DNA of 64,000 nt, from assembly GCF_003335675.1 (NCBI RefSeq), contig NZ_QPHL01000012.1:62001-126000 (forward strand), given 5' to 3'. This document shows, one piece after another, positions 55,603 to 63,471 of the stretch (position 1 is its first letter; every line of letters starts with the position of its first letter). A program made the position numbers and the translations under genes. Under the pieces are notes generated by a model, which was not told the DNA's origin, ran no database searches, and saw only the letters and a list, made by a program, of their open reading frames with translations. Source of the stretch: Winogradskyella sp. KYW1333 (GTDB lineage: Bacteria > Bacteroidota > Bacteroidia > Flavobacteriales > Flavobacteriaceae).

Positions 55603-56943
55603 TTATGAAATACTTCCTTTCAATTTTTTGTACAATAACATGGCATTTGTATCTGAAAGCTTGGAAATAAATAGACATATTGAAATCAAATTATCGTATA
55701 AAGAATTATCGCTTAATTTTATAGTTTCTGGTAATGTATTTAGCAATAATTCGTCATAATTTGAAAGTTTATTTTTAAAGCTGTTAATAGCTAGTTTACC
55801 AAAAGTCATTAGTAACTGATTTAATATTTCATATCCTGCAATTTCTTTATCAATAACATTTTTTGATTGGTATACATTCTTGATACTAATTGAAATTATA
55901 TCCTCAATCTGGGCTTTATATTTACAAACATCCAATAGTGCTGATTCAAATTTTCCAGAAAGAATAAGATCTTCATTTTTCATAAATACATCTGCGGCCT
56001 CTTCGATTAAATTTCCAATAGCTAGGGCTCTTAGATAACTTACTCTATCTTCTTTAGATTTTAACTGATTATATTTTTCTGTATTTATCGTTTCTCTTAC
56101 AAGGTTAATTAAGTATTCTAAAGCGTACTCCTCTTCTATTAAGCCTAGATTGATGCCATCTTCAAAATCAATAATTGTATAACAAATATCATCTGCTGCC
56201 TCAACCAAATAAGCTAAGGGATGCCTATTAAAACTAATATGCTCTGTACTTCTGCTAATAAGACCAAGTTCATTTGCAACATCACTAAACATATCTTTTT
56301 CACTTTGGAAGAATCCATATTTTTTATCAGCTATATGAGATGTGGGTTTCTTTGGAAGTGATTCCTTAGGATATTTCATAAAAGCACCCAAAGTAGCATA
56401 ACTTAATCTTAAACCACCTTCTCTACCAGTTCTACTTTCGGTTAAAATTTTAAAACCATTTGCATTGCCTTCAAAATCACATAGATCTTGGTATTCCTTA
56501 TCTGTAAAATACGATTTAAACATAGCACCTTCACCCTCTCTAAAATAAGCTCCAATCGCTTTTTCACCTGAATGGCCAAATGGCGGATTACCAATATCAT
56601 GTGCTAATGCTGCAGCAGCAACAATGGCGCCAAAATCATTCATCTTGTAACTGTGAATAGTTTCTAAATGCGGATGCTTCTTAAGCAACAATTCACCAAC
56701 CTTACGACCTAATGATCTACCCACTACACTCACCTCAAGACTATGAGTTAGCCTCGTGTGTACAAAATCTGTTTTAGATAAGGGTACAACTTGTGTTTTA
56801 TCCTGTAAGCTCCTAAACTCTGAAGAAAAGATTATTCTATCATAATCTACCTCGAAACCCAAACGGGCTTCATTTTGTTCTTTTCTTAGTCTTTTATTAG
56901 TATCTCCATAGCGTTTTAGAGAAAGTAGTTGGTCCCAATTCAT
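55603..56943 (-). CDS. dgt: deoxyguanosine triphosphate triphosphohydrolase
   Basis: This 446-residue HD-domain enzyme splits dGTP (or other dNTPs) into nucleoside and triphosphate and so controls dNTP pools. Metal ligands are in FVHTRLTHSLEVSVVGRSLG, AAALAHDIGNPPFGHSGEKA and the later VEAADDICYTIIDFEDGI. Length is a little shorter than E. coli Dgt (505). It is divergent from the beta-helix lipoprotein gene. An 11-bp periodic hexamer array points toward it at 57027-57054. Confidence 0.94.
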   Translation of the reverse strand: MNWDQLLSLKRYGDTNKRLRKEQNEARLGFEVDYDRIIFSSEFRSLQDKTQVVPLSKTDFVHTRLTHSLEVSVVGRSLGRKVGELLLKKHPHLETIHSYKMNDFGAIVAAAALAHDIGNPPFGHSGEKAIGAYFREGEGAMFKSYFTDKEYQDLCDFEGNANGFKILTESRTGREGGLRLSYATLGAFMKYPKESLPKKPTSHIADKKYGFFQSEKDMFSDVANELGLISRSTEHISFNRHPLAYLVEAADDICYTIIDFEDGINLGLIEEEYALEYLINLVRETINTEKYNQLKSKEDRVSYLRALAIGNLIEEAADVFMKNEDLILSGKFESALLDVCKYKAQIEDIISISIKNVYQSKNVIDKEIAGYEILNQLLMTFGKLAINSFKNKLSNYDELLLNTLPETIKLSDNSLYDNLISICLFISKLSDTNAMLLYKKLKGSIS

Positions 56944-57026
56944 AGTAAAATATTAGAGTATGCAAGATAGATAAATTGATTTTTAAATCCGTAATCAATT
57001 AGTAAACAAGTATTGGGGATTTTTAA

Positions 57027-57054
57027 TGTTAAGTCAATGTTTCCTGAATGTGAA
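57027..57054 (-). promoter_or_regulatory. putative Pho box, minus-oriented (dgt side)
   Basis: On the minus strand TTCACA, GAAACA and TTAACA follow each other at exact 11-bp spacing. Direct NNAACA hexamers with this period are the pattern of B. subtilis PhoP boxes (TTAACA consensus) and E. coli Pho boxes. They lie 84 bases upstream of dgt, with AATACTTG as a weak -7 candidate. It is unknown whether it serves dgt or the divergent operon. Confidence 0.45.
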
Positions 57055-57059
57055 ATGGC

Positions 57060-57120
57060 TTAATATTAAGCTAACACTCATCTAACCTTTTTATTACAAA
57101 CGTTTAATTTTTGATTAACT
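57060..57120 (+). promoter_or_regulatory. putative Pho box, plus-oriented (lipoprotein/TonB-receptor side)
   Basis: Plus-strand hexamers TTAATA, CTAACA, CTAACC, ATTACA, TTAATT and TTAACT start at 57060, 57071, 57082, 57093, 57104 and 57115, an unbroken 11-bp register. A near-consensus -7 box, TTTCTTTG (57141-57148), follows, then the lipoprotein ATG at 57192. Confidence 0.5.
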
Positions 57121-57191
57121 CTAGACTGTGATTATCGACGTTTCTTTGCATCACAATTATTAAACAAAAACTGTTATTTAAAATTTAACTC

Positions 57192-58463
57192 ATGAAAAAA
57201 TTAATTTTAACTGCTCTAGTTGCTTCAACACTTGTTTTTACAGGTTGTTTTAAAGATGATGACACACCAATCATTGTAGAGGAAACTACAATAATAAATA
57301 ATAATAATCCTGATGGAGGTGAGGATTGCCCAGTTGTTCCTGTAACAGGCTTAATTGCTACAAGCACAACTTGGACTGCAGACAATATTTACCAACTTAA
57401 TCAAAAAGTTGTTGTTGGTGATGGTGTTACCTTAACCATTAACCCAGGTACAATCATTAAAGGTTCTGCTGGTACAGGTTCTTTAGCATCAGCTTTAATC
57501 GTTGCACGAGGAGGTACTTTGAATGCACAAGGAACAGCAGATCAACCGATCATTTTTACATCGACTAGTGATAATATTACTTGTGGCCAAACTGCAGGTA
57601 CCAACCTAGATCAAGATGATAGAGGACTTTGGGGTGGATTAATCGTTTTAGGTTATGCGCCATGTTCTTTTTCTGGTGATATAGTAGAAGCACAAATCGA
57701 AGGTATTCCTGCGGATGATACATTTGGTCTTTATGGAGGAACTGATCCTGATGACAGTTCAGGAGCAATAAGCTACGTTTCTATCCGCCATGGTGGTGCC
57801 TTAATCGGTGAAGGAAATGAAATCAATGGATTAACTTTAGGGGGAGTTGGAGCTGGTACTTTAATTGACAACATCGAAGTTGTTGCCAACGTTGATGATG
57901 GTATCGAATTCTTTGGCGGTACTGTTGATGCGTCTAACTTATTAGTATGGGCTCAAGGTGATGATGCTATCGATATCGACCAAGCTTACTCTGGTACTGT
58001 TGATAATGCTGTAGTGGTTTTAGGAGATATTTCTGATCACGCTTTTGAAATTGATGGTCCTGAAGGAACTGGTAATGGGGCATTTACATTAAGGAATGCT
58101 ACGATCATTGGTAATACAGTTACATCTAATGGTGAATACGCTGACTATAGAAGTAATGCGCAAGGACTTACTGAAAATATATTTGCATTTGGTTTCAAAG
58201 ATTCTTCTGATGTAGAATTAGACAATGATGGTGTTGCAACAAACTACAACGATGGTCTACTAACATTTGGCACATGGGAAATTGTATTACCAGAAGGTGT
58301 AACAGATGTAGCCGATATTTTTGTAAACAAGGCAGAAAATGTAATGGTGACAGGATTTGGTTCTACTGCAACAGCTGTAACAGCTGGTTCTGAAACTGTA
58401 GGTGCTACAACTTCTAACTTAAGCTGGACTTTCTCGAACGAAGCGGGTGGCTTAGGTTTTTAA
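57192..58463 (+). CDS. surface lipoprotein with parallel beta-helix-like repeats
   Basis: This 423-residue lipoprotein (lipobox FTGC, Cys19) is followed by an acidic, Asn-rich linker and then repetitive segments such as ISYVSIRHGG, IDNIEVVANVDDGIEFFGG and VDNAVVVLGDISDHAFEIDG, which suggest a right-handed parallel beta-helix. Catalytic residues cannot be picked out. It is followed, after a strong hairpin, by a TonB-dependent receptor gene, much as SusD-like lipoproteins pair with SusC, although it is not SusD-like. Pho-box-like repeats upstream suggest induction by phosphate starvation. A role in binding a phosphorus source is inference. Confidence 0.8.
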   Translation: MKKLILTALVASTLVFTGCFKDDDTPIIVEETTIINNNNPDGGEDCPVVPVTGLIATSTTWTADNIYQLNQKVVVGDGVTLTINPGTIIKGSAGTGSLASALIVARGGTLNAQGTADQPIIFTSTSDNITCGQTAGTNLDQDDRGLWGGLIVLGYAPCSFSGDIVEAQIEGIPADDTFGLYGGTDPDDSSGAISYVSIRHGGALIGEGNEINGLTLGGVGAGTLIDNIEVVANVDDGIEFFGGTVDASNLLVWAQGDDAIDIDQAYSGTVDNAVVVLGDISDHAFEIDGPEGTGNGAFTLRNATIIGNTVTSNGEYADYRSNAQGLTENIFAFGFKDSSDVELDNDGVATNYNDGLLTFGTWEIVLPEGVTDVADIFVNKAENVMVTGFGSTATAVTAGSETVGATTSNLSWTFSNEAGGLGF

Positions 58464-58483
58464 TTTTTACTATTAAAATACAC

Positions 58484-58520
58484 ACTAACCCATCATTTAC
58501 ACTGTAAATGATGGGTTAGT
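58484..58520 (+). other. 17-bp perfect hairpin between lipoprotein and TonB-receptor genes
   Basis: ACTAACCCATCATTTAC pairs perfectly with its complement at 58504-58520 around a 3-base loop. No T-tract follows, so it is unlikely to be an efficient terminator. It could protect the upstream mRNA 3' end or set unequal expression of the two cistrons. Confidence 0.7.
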
Positions 58521-58533
58521 ATAAAAAACATAT

Positions 58534-61365
58534 ATGAAAAATTTCAAAATTGCCTTGGTTCTGTTTTTTGTCTTGATTTCCTATTCTGGGATTGCTCAAG
58601 GAAAAGTTTCAGGGACTGTTATTGATGGCGAATTTAATGAGCCAATGGCATTTGCCAATATTTTAGTAAAGGGTACTACAACTGGTACGACTTCTGATTT
58701 TGATGGTAAATATGAGCTTGAATTAGATGAAGGTACCTACACATTGGTCTTTTCATTTGTTGGTTACAACACTCAAGAAATTACAGATGTGGTAATAACT
58801 TCAGGGAGCTCGATAATACTTGATGTGGTTTTAGAAACCAATTCACTTGACACCGTTGTCATTACTACATCAACAAAACGAAATACTGAAAATGCCGTTT
58901 TAAATCTGCAAAAAAAATCTGTGGTGGTATTAGATGGATTATCAGCACAAGCTATTCAAAGCACAGGTGCTGGCAATGTAGCCGCAGCTGTAAAAAGTGT
59001 ACCTGGCGTATCGATACAAGGTGGTAAATATGTTTATGTACGCGGTTTAGGTGATCGTTATACAAAATCCATATTAAACGGTGTTGATATTCCAGGATTA
59101 GATCCAGACAGAAATACCATTCAGATGGATTTGTTTCCAACCAGTATATTAGATAATGTTATCGTTCTAAAATCAGCTTCAGCCGAATATCCAGCGGATT
59201 TTACGGGTGGTATTGTAAATATTGTAACTAAAGATTATCCATCAAGACCTGAGTATTCTATATCCTTAGGCAGTGGCTACAATCCAGACATGCATTTTAA
59301 TGACAATTATTTAAGCTCTACAGGAAGTGATACTGATATATTAGGGTATGATGATGGTACGAGAAACTTACCAATAAATAGGTATCAACCAATACCAAGT
59401 ACTTCTGAAAACAAACTGTTGTTGACCTCATTAACTAATAGATTTGAGAAAGAGTTAAGGGCTAAGCAAGAGACTAGCGGCATGAATTTTGACTTTGGTT
59501 TCACCCTTGGTAATCAATATGATGTGGGTGACAATAAGCTTGGCTACCTGGCCTCCTTTTCATACAAGAACAATACCACCTTTTATAAAAACAGAGTGGA
59601 TGGTGCTTATATAAAAAACCCCCAAGACAGATCTGAAAATGAACTTGTTGGTACATTAGATTCTCAAGGTTCTCAAGGTATTAATAATGTTATATTGAAT
59701 GGTATGCTTGGTGTTGCATATAAAACCGATAAATCTAAGTTTAGAGTAAACCTTTTACATATACAAAATGGTGAATCAACAGCAGGATTCTTTAACCAAA
59801 CCATTTCACAAGATGGTACTGGTGGTGGTATAGAGCCATTAACAAAAAATTCTATTACATATACTGAACGGTCAATAACTAACTTGTTATTGAGTGGTAA
59901 ACACCGCCTCAGTGATGATGAAAATGCCATGAATTTTGAATGGAAGTTTTCACCTACCTTTTCTAAGGTAATGGATAAGGATCATAGAATTACACCATTG
60001 CAGCAAAGTGATAACGGTGATTCATTTTTATCGCCATCAGCTTCTACATTCCCAATACAATTATGGCGTAACCTAATAGAAGAAAGCTGGGCAGGGAAAG
60101 CAGATTTTGATAAGACTATTGATTTATTTGGTAAACCAGCAAAAATTAAATTTGGTGGTGCCTATACTTATAAGTTCAGAGATTTTAGCATTGATGATTA
60201 CACGTTTAATATACAAGGTGATCAATCGTTTATTGCAAATGGTGATGTAGATAATCTTTTAGACTCAGATAATATTTGGAATACAACTTCAGATACTGGC
60301 ACATATTTAATTTCAATAGATACATTTAACCCTATTGATGCTTATGAAGGTGAACAGAATATCGGAGCTACATATTTCTCAACAGAGTTTAATGTAAATG
60401 AAAACTTGAAAACCGTAGTTGGATTAAGAACTGAGATGTTCAAATCGTATTACACAGGTACAAGAGATAATAATACCATTTTCTTTGAACGTGATTTAAT
60501 ATTAGATGAGTTTGATTTCTTTCCATCTGCTAACATAATTTATTCGCTTAACGACACTTCTAACTTAAGAACGTCCTATTCTCGTACTACTGCAAGACCA
60601 TCATTTAAGGAAGCTTCGGTTTCGCAGATATTTGATCCAATAACTAACAGGTTGTTTATTGGAAACATTGATATCGCACCGACATATGTAAATAATTTTG
60701 ATTTACGTTATGAAAATTATGGTGACAACGGACAAATGTTTGCTATTAGCGGATTTTATAAAGATTTTACAGACCCAATTGAGCAGGTATTCTTCCTAAA
60801 TGCGCCAACACAATTAACAGTCGGTAATTTAGGTGATGCCATTGTATATGGTGCCGAATTTGAAATTAGACAACGCTTAGGGTTTATTTCTGAAGATTTA
60901 GACAATCTTAAATTTAACGCCAACGTATCTGTAATTAAATCGGAGTTAACCATGTCTCAAGCAGAATTTGATGGTAGACAAGCTGGTGCTAGAGATGGTG
61001 AAACTATAGATAGAAAAAGAGATTTGCAAGGGCAGGCACCTTATTTGATCAATGTTGGTCTTAACTACAACGACTCTGAAAAGGGTTTTAGAACTGGTTT
61101 GTTTTACAATGTGCAAGGCGAAACATTAGAGGTTGTTGGTATTAGAGAAGTGCCAGATGTTTACACCAAGCCATTTAATAGTTTAAACTTTACTTTAAAC
61201 AAATCTTTTGGAGAACAAAAAAGATCTTCTATTGATTTAAAGGTTAATAACATATTAAATAGTACAAGGCTCAGTGAATATGTCTCTTATAGAGCGCAAG
61301 ACCAAGTTTTTACTTTAAGAGAACCTGGTACAGAAATTTCTTTAGGCTATACTTTTAAATTCTAA
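58534..61365 (+). CDS. TonB-dependent receptor with carboxypeptidase-D-like N-terminal domain
   Basis: This 943-residue outer-membrane receptor has a signal peptide (VLFFVLISYSGIAQ), a carboxypeptidase-regulatory-like domain (about 23-105, VSGTVIDGEFNEPMAFANIL), a plug (about 120-240 with SVPGVSIQGGKYVYVRGLGDR) and a 22-strand barrel ending in SLGYTFKF. It imports a ligand using TonB energised by ExbB/ExbD, such as those at 26-29 kb. It follows the beta-helix lipoprotein, its likely partner, and precedes a terminator. No SusD homolog is adjacent. The Pho-like boxes suggest a phosphorus-containing ligand; this is inference. Confidence 0.92.
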   Translation: MKNFKIALVLFFVLISYSGIAQGKVSGTVIDGEFNEPMAFANILVKGTTTGTTSDFDGKYELELDEGTYTLVFSFVGYNTQEITDVVITSGSSIILDVVLETNSLDTVVITTSTKRNTENAVLNLQKKSVVVLDGLSAQAIQSTGAGNVAAAVKSVPGVSIQGGKYVYVRGLGDRYTKSILNGVDIPGLDPDRNTIQMDLFPTSILDNVIVLKSASAEYPADFTGGIVNIVTKDYPSRPEYSISLGSGYNPDMHFNDNYLSSTGSDTDILGYDDGTRNLPINRYQPIPSTSENKLLLTSLTNRFEKELRAKQETSGMNFDFGFTLGNQYDVGDNKLGYLASFSYKNNTTFYKNRVDGAYIKNPQDRSENELVGTLDSQGSQGINNVILNGMLGVAYKTDKSKFRVNLLHIQNGESTAGFFNQTISQDGTGGGIEPLTKNSITYTERSITNLLLSGKHRLSDDENAMNFEWKFSPTFSKVMDKDHRITPLQQSDNGDSFLSPSASTFPIQLWRNLIEESWAGKADFDKTIDLFGKPAKIKFGGAYTYKFRDFSIDDYTFNIQGDQSFIANGDVDNLLDSDNIWNTTSDTGTYLISIDTFNPIDAYEGEQNIGATYFSTEFNVNENLKTVVGLRTEMFKSYYTGTRDNNTIFFERDLILDEFDFFPSANIIYSLNDTSNLRTSYSRTTARPSFKEASVSQIFDPITNRLFIGNIDIAPTYVNNFDLRYENYGDNGQMFAISGFYKDFTDPIEQVFFLNAPTQLTVGNLGDAIVYGAEFEIRQRLGFISEDLDNLKFNANVSVIKSELTMSQAEFDGRQAGARDGETIDRKRDLQGQAPYLINVGLNYNDSEKGFRTGLFYNVQGETLEVVGIREVPDVYTKPFNSLNFTLNKSFGEQKRSSIDLKVNNILNSTRLSEYVSYRAQDQVFTLREPGTEISLGYTFKF

Positions 61366-61388
61366 GGGCATTAGCAGTTAGTTTAAAT

Positions 61389-61419
61389 AAAAAATGCTCT
61401 CCAATGGAGAGCATTTTTT
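61389..61419. terminator. bidirectional terminator between TonB receptor and YwqK-like gene
   Basis: A perfect 14-bp stem (AAAAAATGCTCTCC and its complement, 3-base loop) with A- and T-tracts on both sides can end both convergent transcripts. Confidence 0.95.
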
Positions 61420-61436
61420 CTATAAGTTTATTGCTG

Positions 61437-61796
61437 TTATTTATTTCTTATGGCAACTTTAGTTTTGTTATTCCACTTGTTTACACTTACAATTTTAGAG
61501 TCAATGTAATCTACTTCTTTTAAAGAATCACCTTCCCAAAAAAACCATTTACCAACCTTTCTCCCAATATCATAAGTCCCAACTGTTACTTTATTGCCTT
61601 CTAGATCATAACTAGTCCACTCACCATGCAACTTGCCTTCTTCATTAAAAAGACCTGTCTGTTCTATTTTACCATTTTCATGGTAATACGTTACAAATGT
61701 TAAGTCACCCTTCTTTTCCACTTTCGGATTCTTCTTGTCTTGAGCATATGTAAACCCAACACAAAAAACTAATAGTAATGTTACAATCTTCTTCAT
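61437..61796 (-). CDS. exported MORN/YwqK-like repeat protein
   Basis: This 119-residue protein has a signal peptide (LLLVFCVGFTYAQ) and MORN-type repeats (FVTYYHENGKIEQTGLFNEEGKLHGEWTSYDLEGN split into two units, then VGKWFFWEGDSLKEV). Databases often label such proteins YwqK-family antitoxin, but no toxin gene is nearby and the signal peptide argues against that. A periplasmic or surface binding role is more likely. Hexamer repeats at 61844-61882 lie 48 bases upstream. Confidence 0.75.
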   Translation of the reverse strand: MKKIVTLLLVFCVGFTYAQDKKNPKVEKKGDLTFVTYYHENGKIEQTGLFNEEGKLHGEWTSYDLEGNKVTVGTYDIGRKVGKWFFWEGDSLKEVDYIDSKIVSVNKWNNKTKVAIRNK

Positions 61797-61843
61797 TTCT
61801 ATTTGGGATTTAGGTTTTTCTATAATTCAAATGTAACTTTTAA

Positions 61844-61882
61844 TTTACATTAAAGCAACATTTTCATAACATTTAGTTAACA
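61844..61882 (+). promoter_or_regulatory. putative Pho box (four hexamers) in the porin upstream region
   Basis: TTTACA, GCAACA, ATAACA and TTAACA start at 61844, 61855, 61866 and 61877, an exact 11-bp period on the plus strand. A full-match -7 box, TATATTTG, follows at 61894-61901. This is the cleanest array in the window and points rightward into a gene-free stretch. Confidence 0.6.
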
Positions 61883-61906
61883 TTAGAGATTTATATATTT
61901 GATTTT

Positions 61907-62108
61907 CTGCGTTTTACAATTATTTATGAAACATCAGTATGTATTCTTAATAATTAAATAATATTCTAGTTACAATTAAATTAATTACGCTTACCATATT
62001 TGCATTGTGTTGAAAAACACGTTTTAGTATTTCATAAATTTGTTAGTTTTTGTCGACTGAATAATTATGAGTTCTAATAGAGGCTGCCATTAAGGCAGCC
62101 TTTTTTTT
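61907..62108 (+). ncRNA. candidate small RNA between YwqK-like gene and porin
   Basis: The stretch 61883-62136 carries no convincing gene. Two full-match -7 boxes (TATATTTG at 61894-61901, TAAATTTG at 62035-62042 with TTG 22 bases upstream) point toward a strong terminator at 62081-62108, giving transcripts of about 200 or 60 nt. Only tiny frames exist (11 codons at 61926; MSSNRGCH at 62067). A phosphate-responsive small RNA or an untranslated leader remnant would fit. Boundaries are estimates. Confidence 0.4.
62081..62108 (+). terminator. rho-independent terminator upstream of porin
   Basis: AGGCTGCC and GGCAGCCT form an 8-bp GC-rich stem with a 5-base loop, running into eight T residues. 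No protein gene precedes it on the plus strand, which is the main reason to suspect a small RNA. Confidence 0.92.
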
Positions 62109-62136
62109 GAAATAATCTTTTAAAATTAATACTAAG

Positions 62137-62153
62137 GAAACATTTACTTAACA
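62137..62153 (+). promoter_or_regulatory. putative Pho box of the porin gene
   Basis: GAAACA (62137) and TTAACA (62148) at 11-bp spacing lie 42 bases upstream of the porin ATG. GTTATTTG (62163-62170) is a weak -7 match at a fitting distance. Confidence 0.45.
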
Positions 62154-62195
62154 TTTGTTTTAGTTATTTGCCGCAGACAAAAACTACAATTTATT

Positions 62196-63401
62196 ATGAA
62201 ATTTAAAATTTGCTTCATTGCATTAATTACTGTTGTATTTTTCAATTCTTCTCAAGCACAAGAAATTAGCGACACTAGTTTTGGTAAAGGTTTAATCAAT
62301 TTTACTGCCAAAGACAGTTCTTTCAGTATTAAATTCGCACCACGTTTTCAGGTTCGATCTGTTTCGTCATGGGATTATACAGGAGACCAATTTGGTAGTC
62401 CAGAGCACAATTTTATTGTACGAAGAGCACGTCTTAAATTTGATGGATATGCCTACAGCAAAAAACTTGTATACAAAATAGAATTAGGTTTATCTAATAG
62501 AGATATTTCTGGTGCTAACCAATTTAACAGAAATACACCAAGATATATTTTGGATGCTGTTTTAAAATGGAATTTTTCTGGTAACTGGGAACTTTGGGCT
62601 GGTCAGACAAAATTACCTGGTAACGTAGAGCGAGTTGTTTCTTCAGGAAATTTACAATTAATTGATCGTTCTCTTTTAAATAGCAGATTTAATATTGACC
62701 GTGATTTAGGTATTCAACTACGGCATAAAACTAATTTGGGTGGAGATTTTTTAATGCGTGAAAAACTTTCTCTATCTCAAGGTGAAGGTCGTAATGTTAC
62801 AGAAGGTAATGAAGGAGGACTCCAATATACAGCAAGATTAGAGTTTTTACCGTTTGGTACTTTTAAGTCTAAAGGAGATTATAGCCAATCTGACCTAAAG
62901 CGTGAAGAAAAGCCAAAATTAATGGTTGGTTTTACCTATAACTTTAACGAAGATGCAGTAAGAGAAAGAGGTTTTGCTGGTGATTATATGTTACGTAGCG
63001 ACGGATCATTATACGAAACTGACCAAACTACCATTTTTGCAGATGCTATGTTTAAATACAATGGTTTTTCATTTATGGGTGAGTACGCAAAGCGTACAGC
63101 AGATGATGAAATTGCAACAGATGTAGATGGTACACCTACAGGAGATATTGTTGTAACTGGTAATGCTTTAAACTTACAAGCCGGTTATTTATTTAAGAGC
63201 AATTATGAAATTGCAGGACGATTTACTAGTACAGATTATGAATCTGTAACTAATAGAGCTCCTGAAAGACAATATACTCTTGGTTTAAACAAATTTATTG
63301 TAGGGCACAAATTAAAAGTTCAGTCAGATCTTAGTTATACTACATTAGATGGTAATGAAGACAATATTACCTTTAGATTAGGATTTGATTTCCATTTCTA
63401 A
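62196..63401 (+). CDS. OprO/OprP-like (phosphate-selective) porin
   Basis: This 401-residue outer-membrane porin has a signal peptide (FIALITVVFFNSSQAQ). Typical OprO/P parts are FSIKFAPRFQVRS, NFIVRRARLKFDGYAYSKKLVYKIELGLSN and the ELWAGQTKLPGNVERV strand, ending in FRLGFDFHF. In Pseudomonas such porins admit phosphate or polyphosphate. The Lys/Arg residues of the constriction cannot be placed here with certainty. It is followed 70 bases later by a PiT phosphate transporter gene, which supports a phosphate role. Confidence 0.88.
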   Translation: MKFKICFIALITVVFFNSSQAQEISDTSFGKGLINFTAKDSSFSIKFAPRFQVRSVSSWDYTGDQFGSPEHNFIVRRARLKFDGYAYSKKLVYKIELGLSNRDISGANQFNRNTPRYILDAVLKWNFSGNWELWAGQTKLPGNVERVVSSGNLQLIDRSLLNSRFNIDRDLGIQLRHKTNLGGDFLMREKLSLSQGEGRNVTEGNEGGLQYTARLEFLPFGTFKSKGDYSQSDLKREEKPKLMVGFTYNFNEDAVRERGFAGDYMLRSDGSLYETDQTTIFADAMFKYNGFSFMGEYAKRTADDEIATDVDGTPTGDIVVTGNALNLQAGYLFKSNYEIAGRFTSTDYESVTNRAPERQYTLGLNKFIVGHKLKVQSDLSYTTLDGNEDNITFRLGFDFHF

Positions 63402-63403
63402 AA

Positions 63404-63420
63404 ATAACAATTAGGTAACA
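63404..63420 (+). promoter_or_regulatory. putative Pho box of the PiT gene
   Basis: ATAACA (63404) and GTAACA (63415) at 11-bp spacing lie just after the porin stop. GATATTTG (63441-63448, 7 of 8 to the -7 consensus) follows at 33 bp from the last hexamer, the same offset as at the lipoprotein operon. Confidence 0.35.
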
Positions 63421-63471
63421 TCCTTTTGTTTAAGTTTTATGATATTTGCAAACTTATTTTAACTAAAAATT

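Noticed and set aside
58484-58520. Terminator between the lipoprotein and TonB receptor genes
   Set aside because: The stem is perfect but no T-tract follows on the plus strand; it is listed as a hairpin instead.
61437-61796. Toxin-antitoxin system based on the YwqK-like name
   Set aside because: The protein has a signal peptide and MORN-type repeats, and no toxin gene is adjacent.
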